From the NCBI RefSeq assembly GCF_000330505.1, contig NW_004443615.1:421866-485865 (forward strand): a stretch of 64,000 nt of DNA. Direction: 5' to 3'. The position numbers were made by a program, and so were the translations under genes. Source of the DNA: Entamoeba invadens IP1 (lineage: Eukaryota; Evosea; Mastigamoebida; Endamoebidae). The notes under the pieces were generated by a model. The model was not told the origin of the DNA. It did not search any database and worked only from the letters and a program-made list of their open reading frames with translations. Below, in pieces: positions 18,912 through 29,027 of the stretch; position 1 is the stretch's first letter, and each line of letters begins with the position of its first letter.

Positions 18912-19541
18912 ATGAGTTATACTGCCGTCGCCATCGCATCCTCTCCCATCCGTGATGAGAAGCGCACTTTTAAGAGCTTTAGAGACTATATAGTTGAACA
19001 GCAAGCCGTATTCATTGCGCTTTTAAATCAGTTTGGTGATGTTACCATCACTAGGCCGACTAAGAAATCTGTTTTAACCCAACAACGCATCCGCGTCGAA
19101 ACTATAACAATAGGAAATGAGACTATAGACATCTCTTCCTTTGTTGATAAGCGGTGTGCGGCCCGATATGCTTTAGACATCTCCAACGGAATCTTAGAAA
19201 AGACCGCAATCCGAAGACAAACTGCCAATAAGATCATGGAAACACATCACATGTTGACGGACTTGTTATTTGAATATGGGTACCTCTTCGAGACTTACTT
19301 CACTTCAGGGAAGAATAACACACCAAAAATGGAACTCGTTAGAAATATCATTGAAAACAAAAACATGATATTCAATAGAGTGTCTATCATCAAAACAGGT
19401 AATCTTATTAACAGACTCCTTTGCAGTAAACTCTCAGAGTGCAGAGTCGTCACACTACAAGCTGCTGACCCAGAATTAATGGCGTTTTTAGAACGAAATC
19501 AGTCGTACTCACCAGAGTTGAACACTGTTGTATTAGCTTGA
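18912..19541 (+). CDS. Hypothetical protein, no recognised domain
   Basis: The 209-residue product begins at the ATG at 18912; the open frame itself begins at a TTG nine bases earlier. It is soluble and mostly helical, without a signal peptide, membrane segment or cysteine motif. Visible features are FKSFRDYIVEQQAVFIALLNQ near the start, a helical middle (ARYALDISNGILEKTAIRRQ) and a C-terminus rich in Leu and Glu. I do not recognise the family. Codon use is like its neighbours and the promoter looks standard, so it is probably expressed. It stands alone between two gene-poor stretches. Each side carries a diverged copy of a roughly 40-bp sequence (18610 and 19889). Confidence 0.75.
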   Translation: MSYTAVAIASSPIRDEKRTFKSFRDYIVEQQAVFIALLNQFGDVTITRPTKKSVLTQQRIRVETITIGNETIDISSFVDKRCAARYALDISNGILEKTAIRRQTANKIMETHHMLTDLLFEYGYLFETYFTSGKNNTPKMELVRNIIENKNMIFNRVSIIKTGNLINRLLCSKLSECRVVTLQAADPELMAFLERNQSYSPELNTVVLA

Positions 19542-21087
19542 TCCTTAAATAGAAAATAAATAGAATTGTTTTAATTTCTGTCTGGTTCTTTCAAAATTAT
19601 GTACCATAAAAACTAAAATGCCACTTCTCATTGAAAAAGACGAAAAAAAAAAAAAGTCAATTAAATTGTCGAGATCGTTTTTTTTTGATTTTTGGGGTTT
19701 GGAAGTTTCGAGTGACATAAAAGATTCACTTTTTGTTCCCTGCCATATTTTTTAGTTCTTAGAAACGATTGTTAAAAGAAAAAATTTAAGGTTTTTAATC
19801 TATAAAAACGGGAAATTTAAAGGCAATTTTATTAATTTTTTTGACTTTACTAATTACCGAAAATACAACAGAATTTCAGGGTTTTAATTAGGGTATAGTT
19901 TTCAAAAGTGTGATAAAAAGGTGCAGTTTATTTTTATATTTTGTTGGAAATTTTTTTTGTTTATCAGAAAAACATTTATAATTTGGAATTTGTGATAAAA
20001 AATTATATTTTATAGTTTAAATATATTAACACTTTAAATAACATTGAACAAAATTCAAGTGGTCTAAAAATCGGGAAATCTCGGGTTTATTAAATAAATT
20101 TCCGTTTTTTTAGAGTTTATTTAATATGCATCAACAATACACAAGCCAAAAAAGGAAAATCATCTGAAATTGAATTAATATCCCAGAAAAACAGGCCGAA
20201 ACAAAAATAAGGGTGTTATTTTAAGTGTTAAAAAATTTTTCAAAACAAATGTAACAAAATAGAGTCATTCTCTAAACTTTGTCCTTTCCTTAGAGTTGTC
20301 CTTCAGTTATTAGATATTAATAACTGGAATATATCGGGAAATTTTTCGAAACACCAGAAAAAAAATGTTTCAGTTTTTTTACCGTTTTTATGATTTATTA
20401 CCTAATTCCCAATTTTTTAAAGAATTTTTTGTGTATTTTTTTGCAAAAGGGACAACTTTTGAAGAAAGGACAATGTTTAAAAATTGACTCTACTATTTTA
20501 CCATTTTAATAAAATAAAAATTATTTATTTTTAATTTATAAGTTAACACCAAAAAAACAAAAAGATTTTTGAATATTAGAAACATATGAATTAGTTTTTA
20601 ATTAAATAATTATTATTATTTAGAGATAATTATTTATTTATTATTAAGAATAATATAATAATAAATTACTTTGATTTTTAAAGTTGGTATATAAGGCAAA
20701 CTGGACATAACTTTTGAAATGAGTCATATCAATTGCCTTTTTTTACCATTTTTTTGAATAAGAAAAAATTAGTCAAATTTCCCATTTTATTAATCTAAAA
20801 TAAATTTAAATTTACCTAACAACAATTATAATTATGAATTTTATACCAAAAAAAAAATATGCCTGTTTATGTTGCAACTATAATTAATAATAAAAAAATT
20901 ATAATTGAATAATAAAATCATTTTTATAAATCAAACAGATGAAGAGCAAAAGTCCTGAGTTTGTCAAAATTTTCTTATTTGTCATTATATTCCATTATAA
21001 AAATGGTACACTTCGGGACCCGATCAAAAACCTCACAAATAAAAAAACTTCCTTCAAAATAGAAAATCAAAACTCAAAAGATAGTCA
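19542..21087. other. Gene-poor AT-rich region
   Basis: About 1.5 kb without a gene. It contains the TA-flanked element at 20262-20490. It also has a diverged copy (from 19889) of a sequence found at 18610 on the other side of the preceding gene, and a later fragment near 20710 (GGACATAACTTTTGAAATGAGTCA) that resembles the element's ends. Confidence 0.6.
20262..20490. mobile_element. Putative short MITE with imperfect inverted ends and TA flanks
   Basis: The left end runs GAGTCATTCTCTAAACTTTG TCCTTTC and the right end, read in reverse complement, GAGTCAATTTTTAAACATTG TCCTTTC. The similarity carries on through AGTTGTCC for about 40 bases with scattered changes. Each end abuts TA (20260-20261 and 20491-20492), the duplication expected of Tc1/mariner-type elements. 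The 229-bp element has no coding capacity. The diverged ends indicate an old copy. Without other copies to compare, the boundaries are probable only. Confidence 0.6.
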
Positions 21088-22839
21088 ATGGACACAACAA
21101 AAAGACAACAGGCAACCAAGGAAGATAGCAAACGGAATAGATTTAAAGAACACATCTGCACATTTCCTGGATGCACCGAAAACCCAAAGACCAAGTATAA
21201 CGTTTGTATAGTTCTATTATAGTATTAAGTTAATTTATTAACTTATTAGGTCATCTCACATATCTGGGATGTCCACTTGCGACACACTGTTCACACAACC
21301 GACGAGAATTTGCCTTTCAAGTCTATCAAGGACAAAAAGAAAATTGAAGAGTTGTGCAAACCATACATTGGCTTCGTTGAGTCTTCCGACAGAAAAAGAC
21401 GGCCTTACGACTTTGCAGATATGAAAAAGGACGACGCGTCATTTGTCCAAAACAACACAAGCGTCAACATTTACAGCGATCAAATGCAAGACACTTTCCA
21501 GTCATTTTTACCACAAGACCAATATGCTTTTACTGAACAATTGGGATCACCAAGCCACGTTTTAAACACTTCCTCTGTCTCTGGTGATACGAACGCTATT
21601 GCGGTTCAACAACACTCATTACCGACTTCTCCACAAACAATTCCAGTTCAACTCAATATCGAGTCGACACCTTTTAGCGATAAGTTGATTGCAAACAACG
21701 AGAATATCATGACTGTGTATAACATCAACGAGCAAGTGAAGCGTCTCCACGTCTTTGGAGAGGTCTTTGCTGAGAATGGATTTCTTCAACGATCGGATAG
21801 ACGATTTAAAACAAATATCAAACCAATTAGGAATGCACTACAAACCATTGACAAGTTGTTTGGCGTTTCTTTCAATTATTTGAATGACAAGAAATCAACA
21901 CATTTTGGGTTCATTGCTCAAGAAGTGAGAGAAGTCATTCCAGAAGCAGTCATCGAGACGGAAGATGGCACTCTCTCCATTGAACCACTGGCATTCATTC
22001 CTTTTGTCATTGAGTCAATCAAAATACTCAAACGCGAGTTAAACAATATTCAAACGCAGACTACTGAAGTGGTGGTTCTTAGCAAAACAGTGACGAAGTT
22101 GTCTACAAGTTTAGTCGAGCTTGACAAAGGTATGAAAGAGGCTGATAAGTACTCTCTCGGCCCTTTTTGGTATACCTTTGGTCTTGCTGTGATGTGTGGA
22201 GTACTCTCCATACCTGTCGCGATACATGGAAACTTCCCCTACATCTTTTTCTATCTACTTATTATCGGAATACTCCATGGAGTGTCTGCTAAAGAATTCC
22301 CATGTGGTACTTGGAACGACTTTTCGATGAAGTCTTCCATAGTGTTACTTGGTCTTGGACTGATCTGTTTGGTATTAACGTTCCTCGAAGGGTCGTTCCA
22401 ACAAATTTTCTTGTTGGTCTTTTCTGTTGTGACGGTCTCCCTCTTGTTTTTCTTACGTTCAACACAGACACTTGCGTCTGCTTTTTCTGTTGTCTTTCCT
22501 ATTTTCTGTGTCTTAAGTGTTGGTCTTCTCCAATATCAGAACTCCGTCCTATCGCACAACACAAACGTCTTAAACATCGAGCAACTCGCTTACCAAATTC
22601 AACAATATGTCCAACCAAAGTTGCTCTTACCCGAGCAAAGTTCGGACGATTCGTCCTCGTCTTCCTCATCTGGGTTTTACCTCTCATCGGAAGAAACAAT
22701 CAACGACGAGACTTTAGGAATATGTGAGGATCCAGACAAAGCCGACCCAATCCCTGAATGGCTTCAAAAATGTCAAATTGATGACCGACTTGGCAAATTA
22801 GAGATCCCAAAGACTGTAGAAACAAAGAGTGAGTTATAG
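21088..22839 (+). CDS. C2H2 zinc finger - self-cleaving (S74/ICA) - multi-pass membrane protein, MRF-like (2 exons)
   Basis: Exons are 21088-21201 and 21250-22839, with a 48-bp intron (GTTTGT...TAG). An in-frame TAG six bases before the ATG fixes the start. The 567-residue product has four parts. (1) A classical C2H2 finger at 24-47 (Cys24, Cys29, His42, His47; spacing C-x4-C-x12-H-x4-H), which is split by the intron. (2) A low-complexity linker rich in Gln, Ser and Thr. (3) An intramolecular chaperone auto-processing domain (about 217-300) with SDRRFK, where Ser220 and Lys225 have the spacing of the catalytic dyad in MYRF and phage S74 tailspikes, and GFIAQEVREVIPEA. (4) About five hydrophobic helices (345-466) and an acidic Ser-rich tail. 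Metazoan MYRF has an Ndt80-type DNA-binding domain instead of a zinc finger, and one membrane helix. Inferred role: a trimerising, membrane-anchored transcription factor released by self-cleavage. Confidence 0.88.
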
Positions 22840-22919
22840 ACTTGATAAGTGATGTTTATTGTGTTTAATTGTTGATTTAGTTATAAGTAAGGACGTAACG
22901 AAGAACATTAAACAGTGGG

Positions 22920-23493
22920 TTATAAAGTGTCTTTCAAGTAATTTTTCTTTTGATTGAGAACTCCCGCTTTATACTCTTTCATGTTTGTAACAAATGCTTG
23001 ATTAGCAGGGTGTTGTGCTGGAGACTCTTTGTTTGGGTTATCGAGTAAGTCTTGGATCCCAACTAAAATCTACTTGTTAATGTTTTGAATGTATTAAGAA
23101 GAGATGAACAAAACTTGTTTGATAGAGATCGTTGGCTTCCAGTCATACGATTCATTCAATATACTCAGACATATCTGCCCATTGGGAAAGACATTGGGAT
23201 GGAAAAACCCTTCGGGTAAATAACAACGAGGAGGTGCCGCAGGGTACTCCGGTGAAAAATTCATTTTGACTGGGTAATACCCACCCTCCCATATCGTCTA
23301 ATTGTGAAATCTAAGTTGTGTCGTTGGGCGTTAGAAAACAAACATCCTTTGCACCAGGAACAAGGCACTCCCATCGAAATAAGTCGGGTTTGCCACCTTC
23401 ACGTACAGGCCGAGCAATAAATCCAGGTGGGTGGTCTTTTCTCCACGCACGTTGCTCTTCGACTATCCGACTCACTGCTGTCATTTGACTCAT
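22920..23493 (-). CDS. UBC9: SUMO-conjugating enzyme UBC9 (3 exons)
   Basis: Exons are 23493-23344, 23297-23115 and 23069-22920, with introns of 46 bp (23298-23343) and 45 bp (23070-23114). The 160-residue product is an E2 with [15 protein letters not shown] around the catalytic Cys93, the same number as in human UBC9. [11 protein letters not shown] at the N-terminus and [23 protein letters not shown] are UBC9 signatures, separating it from ubiquitin E2s. It transfers SUMO to target lysines, mainly in the nucleus. The second intron has the unusual donor GTTTTG; the reading across it (KQ-ILVGIQD) leaves no alternative. Confidence 0.95.
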
Positions 23494-23805
23494 TTGATTA
23501 TACTAGTTCTTATCGTATTTTTTGTTATATATATACTATCAAATATAATTTATTGTATAATACAATATTAATAGAATAGTAATATTATATTAATAGAATA
23601 ATATTGTAGTTAATTACTTCAAAATAAAAATTATCTCTTACTAATAAATTATAATTAATAGTAAATTATAATAGTTATGATATCAGTGTTTTTTTTCTTT
23701 ACGATTTTTGGAAAAAATAATAGGGTGAGAAAAAGAGAGAAAAAAAAGAACTCAAATAAAATTTTTCAATCTTTAAATTCAATCGCAAAACCTCAAACTC
23801 AAAAA
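23494..23805. other. Intergenic region
   Basis: This AT-rich spacer separates two minus-strand genes. Only short AT repeats and an A-rich tract are visible. Confidence 0.6.
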
Positions 23806-25272
23806 TTAAAAAGGAACATATTCATTTTGTGTGAACGATGGTCTTGTGTAGAAATACGCTATAAGAAGTAAAAAAGCAGCAACAACAGTAATGACAATCA
23901 CTGTCGTTAAAAATTTGACGTTTCCATTGGTATTCACTTTTTGTGCAATCAAGATTTCGTTCTTATCGACATAGGGGGCTCTTATCTTTGTTCTCCACGT
24001 CTTATAATCCATATTTGTTGCAATGTGTAATTCGTCATCCACCTTTTTTCCAATTTCCTTCTCCACGAAATTGAGTTTTGCCTTTCCAAACGTTTCGCTC
24101 TGTGTTTCAGAGAGTGCAACGACGATAGAATGTCCCAATTTGTTTGTTGGTGTGTATCTATATATCTTCCCATTCACACATTTCTTCTCCGTCAATTTAA
24201 GACATTTCATATGACAGTCTTCCATCACACTTAAGGTAGTTTGAATAGGTGACCCACATGTCGATATAATAATTTCGTGGTTTGGGTGGACAGTTACTCC
24301 GAAGAATGCAGTGCTGACTTCTTCCTGTATATCCACACATGGATTTTTTAACAATGGAAATTGCGCAAATGGTATTGAGAATATTGTATAAGGGATATAA
24401 GGGATATGCATCGCCATCTGACACGCCTCGTCTACACTCTTCTTAGTGCTTTTCTGGAAATGGATTTCATACCTTTCTGCCTCTGTTTCGACAAATATAT
24501 ACGTCTTCATGTAGTCGTGTGATGGTGTAAATAGAATGAGGGACCCAACACCACTGCGACATTGCCGAGTCACCGCATTAATTTCATGTCCTTCACAATC
24601 CTCGTATATTCTGATCGAAGTCGGCTTATTCAATTTTCGACCACAAGTATCGATGATATATCTCTCTCCACTTTTCATCACCCCAACTCGATGCCAATTC
24701 CCTCGTTTTCGCATTCCATTGATCACATCAAACGTTTTCACCGTGACCATTTGAGTTAATGGAAATATCACTTCATCCGCTTTTTGGCACAAGCTTTCCT
24801 CCTCTGAAATTGTTTTAAATTGCAAGAACAAATGACTCTGCACGTCGACATTATTCAAAAACTCGTACGTCGCCAAATAAGCATTTCCATTGAGTGGGAC
24901 AGTGAACGTCAGATTCATTGTTTTTTGCTCGCTTTCCGTTTGTGCAACACAATAAAATGAAAGTGGTGATGTTGGACATTGCGACGACACTCTCAACGAA
25001 GTTCGGTGAATTACATAAAACTTTTTCGCTGATAAATTCGACGAGGCGGACAGGGAAATAGTAATCGGTTTGTTCACCCCATTTTTAATTTGGTACCACG
25101 TCACTACCTTCTTCGATGAATCGCCACATCCAGGAAACGAATCAATCAACTGTTGTTGGTTCGGTTGTTGTACAAAACTATATCGTGTGTCCTCTGCTGA
25201 GAATTCCAATACTATTGGATTATAGCATGTATTAGACAATACCAAAGTTATAACACAAAATAAATACAACAT
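23806..25272 (-). CDS. Type I membrane protein, CPBF-like lysosomal sorting receptor
   Basis: The 488-residue protein starts with a signal peptide (MLYLFCVITLVLSNTC). It has one membrane helix at about 456-475 (VIVITVVAAFLLLIAYFY) and a 13-residue tail ending in YVPF, a YxxPhi adaptor-binding signal at the very C-terminus. The luminal part contains at least two related modules with a DTCG/STCG...EDC...C pattern (about 200-275 and 330-395). They resemble the prepeptidase C-terminal (PPC) domains of Entamoeba cysteine protease binding family (CPBF) receptors, which carry hydrolases from the ER/Golgi to lysosomes and phagosomes. Known CPBFs are about 900 residues, so this one is half-size. Ligand unknown. 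The topology and signals are read directly; the family is inferred. Confidence 0.7.
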   Translation of the reverse strand: MLYLFCVITLVLSNTCYNPIVLEFSAEDTRYSFVQQPNQQQLIDSFPGCGDSSKKVVTWYQIKNGVNKPITISLSASSNLSAKKFYVIHRTSLRVSSQCPTSPLSFYCVAQTESEQKTMNLTFTVPLNGNAYLATYEFLNNVDVQSHLFLQFKTISEEESLCQKADEVIFPLTQMVTVKTFDVINGMRKRGNWHRVGVMKSGERYIIDTCGRKLNKPTSIRIYEDCEGHEINAVTRQCRSGVGSLILFTPSHDYMKTYIFVETEAERYEIHFQKSTKKSVDEACQMAMHIPYIPYTIFSIPFAQFPLLKNPCVDIQEEVSTAFFGVTVHPNHEIIISTCGSPIQTTLSVMEDCHMKCLKLTEKKCVNGKIYRYTPTNKLGHSIVVALSETQSETFGKAKLNFVEKEIGKKVDDELHIATNMDYKTWRTKIRAPYVDKNEILIAQKVNTNGNVKFLTTVIVITVVAAFLLLIAYFYTRPSFTQNEYVPF

Positions 25273-25508
25273 ACTTTTTTGAGTTCTTTCGCTTGGGTGT
25301 CTAATTATAGTTATTTTTATTATCTATTTACTATAATGTCATATAGTTTTATTATAGTTAAATATAATTAAACTATAACGGAAATGAAATGGTCAACCAT
25401 GTGAAATCGTGGAACTATAGAGTCCGTTAAAACAAGACTAGGAATCCACATAAAATCAGATTAAACTAATGACACACTCTTTTGAATGGAACAAATGAGA
25501 CGCTATTT

Positions 25509-26714
25509 CTATTGGTAGGTCATTGACATTAAACATTGTTGGTGAGCAAATTGGCCTTGTTGGTCCATTACACAATCTTTGAAATATATTTGTCCATCTT
25601 GTGTAGTGAACACGGTGAGTGGTCTCCCGCAGATTGAGCAACAGTAAGTCTGATAAGTGTTTTGTTGTTGTTGTGATTTTTGTTGTCGAAATGCGTCCCA
25701 CGAATTCTGTTGTTGTGATTGGAGTCCACCGCAAGCGGATAAGACTTGGTGATATTTCATATGTCTTTCCATATCGACAAATTTGCACCCACAAATCGGA
25801 CACATCTTTCCAATTGCTTGCTCGCTTTTTCCTTTCTGACTTTTCCTTTGTTCTCTTTGTGTTTGATACGTAGGTGTAGTAGTTTGGCTTTTGAATGAGT
25901 AAATTGGGATATTAGTTGGTTGAGAAGCTTGTGTTTCAATAGGGATAGATATTGAATTTGCCTCTGACTCCATCAAATTCTCATTATCGATATATTCTGG
26001 GTCTGTCGATGGTGGCAGACTCTTTTCTTCGTCTTTGGTTTCGATGTTTCCGAAGGTCACATTAGTGTTACCCATATCACTCGAATACCTTTGAGTGTTT
26101 TGTTTCATTGGTTGTTGATATCTAGTGACTGGTGTAAACGATGGGTTTGAGATATTGACATTGTGTTGTGTGGACACGTTAATTGGGATACTTTGTTGAG
26201 ACTCGTAAGAGACGGGTATAACCGTGGGTTGCATTGTTTTATTGTAACTTCCGGAGTTATTAATAGAGAAAGCTGCGCTCCCTCTATACCCCTGAGATAT
26301 CATCGTCATACCCATACGTATTTGATTTAATGTCTCTAATGGAAATACTCCAGACCATGTTAAAAAGAGTTGCCATAGCGCATTTCTAACTGTTTCATTA
26401 GCGTCGGAGTATATCGTAAGAAATACATTTGATATAAAGGGAGTGAGGCACTGCATATAGATTCGAGTGACATCAAGTTTAACAATCATGTCGATAACAT
26501 AAAGAACTAAAAGTCTCTTGTCGGGTTGAGTCGCTTCAGCAAGTTCACTCGATATGATTTCAACATATAAATCAGCGTGCGCAACATTGGCGACGGCTAG
26601 TTGGGCAATTGATGTGATGATACCCTGGTCATTGGATAAGACTGATAAAATTTTCTTAAATTGGTACAAGGCAACTTCGTCGCTCGGGAGGGGAAGTGGC
26701 GCGTTTGGGTCCAT
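25509..26714 (-). CDS. PCF11: PCF11-like mRNA 3'-end processing factor
   Basis: This is a 401-residue protein. Residues about 10-140 form a CTD-interacting domain (CID): LYQFKKILSVLSNDQ, RLLVLYVIDMIVKLD, and FLTWSGVFPLETLNQIR. A Gln/Ser/Thr-rich linker follows. Two zinc-binding modules lie near the C-terminus, CPICGCKFVDMERHMKYH and CCSICGRPLTVF...DC. CID plus paired fingers is the layout of Pcf11, which binds the RNA polymerase II C-terminal repeat and joins cleavage to termination. It is much shorter than yeast Pcf11 (626 residues), mainly in the linker. The start ATG at 26714 is clear. No intron. Confidence 0.85.
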   Translation of the reverse strand: MDPNAPLPLPSDEVALYQFKKILSVLSNDQGIITSIAQLAVANVAHADLYVEIISSELAEATQPDKRLLVLYVIDMIVKLDVTRIYMQCLTPFISNVFLTIYSDANETVRNALWQLFLTWSGVFPLETLNQIRMGMTMISQGYRGSAAFSINNSGSYNKTMQPTVIPVSYESQQSIPINVSTQHNVNISNPSFTPVTRYQQPMKQNTQRYSSDMGNTNVTFGNIETKDEEKSLPPSTDPEYIDNENLMESEANSISIPIETQASQPTNIPIYSFKSQTTTPTYQTQREQRKSQKGKSEQAIGKMCPICGCKFVDMERHMKYHQVLSACGGLQSQQQNSWDAFRQQKSQQQQNTYQTYCCSICGRPLTVFTTQDGQIYFKDCVMDQQGQFAHQQCLMSMTYQ

Positions 26715-27462
26715 CTCTTACAAGAAGTTTCTTTTTAACTGAGGTGACCAGATACTATAGAAACAGTTAATAAATAAATTTACTATAAATATATAGTATA
26801 TTAATGACAATAAGAAAGTGTTAGGAAAAACTGTAGTTGAGGTTTTATAAACTAGAAGTTAAACTAAACCACAATTTGTAATGATCAAACATTATTGGTT
26901 GTTTTTTTGATAGTTATTTGTTATTTCACTCCATAACTATTACCATTTAACTAAAAATGCATATTTATTGCCAATTTGTATTAATTGTCACCAAAAACAT
27001 TTTATATTTTGATGCGTACTAAATATTTTCTTTATTTTATTATTGGTATGTTTTATATTTTTCAGTTTAGGAATAAATTCTTATTTAGTTTAAATTGAGC
27101 TATTTAGTTATTATAACAAAAAAATATAATTTGTTATTTATATTTTTATATTAAAAAAATATTATTATTTATTATAAAATATAGGTATCTAAAAATATAA
27201 TAATAATGATTTATAAAATTATTTGTTTAAATAAAAATAAAAATTGTTTGTGAAAGAAATATATTATAATTATATCTAATTTTTTAATAAAAATTAATAA
27301 AAATTAATAAAATAATAATTATGGTTTTAAATAATAATAAATACAAGCACTTTTTAACTGAATTATATTTATTATTTGTTATATAGTTTAAACGAAAAAA
27401 TAACTAAAATCTTGAGATTGACAAGCCAAAACGAATGGAAAGTAGATATAAGCGGTGAAAAC
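26715..27462. other. Divergent intergenic region
   Basis: About 750 bp of strongly AT-rich sequence lies between the divergent PCF11 and SLBP genes, with many ATAATAA runs. No gene or repeat could be supported. Confidence 0.6.
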
Positions 27463-28193
27463 ATGTGGAAATTCAATATGGAAAGCAGCATCCCACGCGC
27501 CTCCTTGAAGATGGATAGTAAGCCGTTCACTCCAAAGAACAAACCAAAAAAGTCTTTAAGACCTGTTGCCTCAGCCGAAACAATAGAGGCGTTTGTGAAG
27601 ACTGAAGTACACCTGACTCCTGTCAAGCTCATATATTCCCAAAACTATTTGTCTCTCTTCAAAGACGTTTGTTTTTAAATTGTTGAATTTTTTGTTCTTA
27701 CACTTAGAAGAATAAAAACCTCCCAGAGGGCATCAAGTCGGGCACTTTTTCGGGTATTTTCAAAGTGTGTGTTACACCCCAAGAAGATTGTAAAAAGAAT
27801 ATGGAGAGACGCTTACCAAGTGAATTGTATGTTCCGCGGACAAGCCACTCGCCAGAAATTGTTGATGAGGACAAAAGAGAGAAGGCAAGAGACAAACAAA
27901 TCTCATTTGGGAAGATGACAACTGAGTATGTTAACTACATCAACATTATCCCAAAGAACAAAAGAAGAATCACAGACCCGGAGACCCCAAATGTTGGGAT
28001 GAAAGCGTCGAAAAGAAGATGGGATCAAGTTGTCAGAAGGTGGAGAAGAGCGCTGCATGCGTTTGATGATGTACACGAGGAGAACCAGGTGGAGTTGGCC
28101 AGGGCGCTTGCTATGCGTCTTGAGAATGAACACGATCCAAAAAGGACGGCCTACCTATTTAGAGATTCTACCAACTTGGTCAGAGACGAGTGA
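27463..28193 (+). CDS. SLBP: Histone mRNA stem-loop binding protein, SLBP (2 exons)
   Basis: Exons are 27463-27666 and 27708-28193, with a 41-bp intron (GTTTGT...TAG). The product has 229 residues. Residues about 123-192 form the SLBP RNA-binding domain: KQISFGKMTTEYVNYI, then DPETPN (equivalent to the TPNK loop with its phosphorylated Thr), then KASKRRWDQVVRRWRRALHAFDD. This domain binds the conserved 3' stem-loop of replication-dependent histone mRNAs and controls their processing and translation. The N-terminal part is basic and Ser/Pro-rich, as usual. Start: the first in-frame ATG, at 27463; the open frame extends upstream from a TTG. It converges on the ICMT gene. Confidence 0.88.
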
Positions 28194-28294
28194 TTTTCAT
28201 GGAATAAGAATATAATTGAAAGATTTTTTGGTTGATTCGTGGATTATACTTAGTGGCAACTTTGTAATACAATTCAAAACAAATAACAACAGAG

Positions 28295-29027
28295 TCATTT
28301 CAAAAAGGGGATTCCAATGATCGTTCTTTTTTTGTATTCTGTGTACTTCTCGCCAAACATTTGTGTTAAGTAACTCTCTTCGATTGGTATTCTGTCATAG
28401 AAAAAGTACCATGCGGCGAGTGCGTAGAGTACCGTAGAAACTGGATTAAGCATTACAATTTGCGTCGCAATGCTCCACCAAAACCACCCAAAATATGACG
28501 GATGTCTAAGGTAAGTATATAACCCATCTGTGACCAATATGTGTTCAACCCTTTGTTCAGTCTCAATGTAGTGATTGAAGTTACTCCCAGCGTAGTACAT
28601 TGCGCCACTTCTAAAGTATTGGAACACGATTGCAATTACAGTGAAAAATATTGAAACAAAGATATGACTCTTTAAATCAGGGAATAATCGCACCTCAATG
28701 AAGTACTCAACCACAGAGACTGCGAACGCGATCATAAAGGGTGGTGAGTGAAACAACATGAAGTCATGGAGTGATGATTGGTAAGGACGAGGATATACAG
28801 AAGACGTGAACTCGAGTATGTGATACACAAACAACAAACACATGAAGATGTGGAATGGTTTGTATATGTTATCTGCTGTAAAAATAAGTGAAAAGTTCAG
28901 ACCAAGGATCAATCCAACTAGCACCCCAGTTAACACTAATAAATCAAGGCGACGCGCTCTTAGTGAGTTAAAATATTTTCACATCATACAACAACAAACT
29001 CCAAGGACCATTTAACTTGTCCAACAT
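28295..29027 (-). CDS. ICMT: Protein-S-isoprenylcysteine O-methyltransferase (2 exons)
   Basis: Exons are 29027-29000 and 28935-28295, with a 64-bp intron (28936-28999, GTTTGT...TTATTAG). The first exon encodes only nine residues (MLDKLNGPW) plus the first base of the next codon. The 222-residue product has multiple membrane helices and the ICMT C-terminal signature: AGSNFNHYIE, HILVTDGLYTYLRHPSYFGW, then RIPIEESYL and FGEKYTEYKKR. It methylates the farnesyl- or geranylgeranyl-cysteine at the end of Ras, Rho and Rab proteins in the ER. This fits the many Rho and Rap regulators nearby. Without the small exon the open frame starts at a GTG and is closed upstream by a TGA. Confidence 0.93.
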
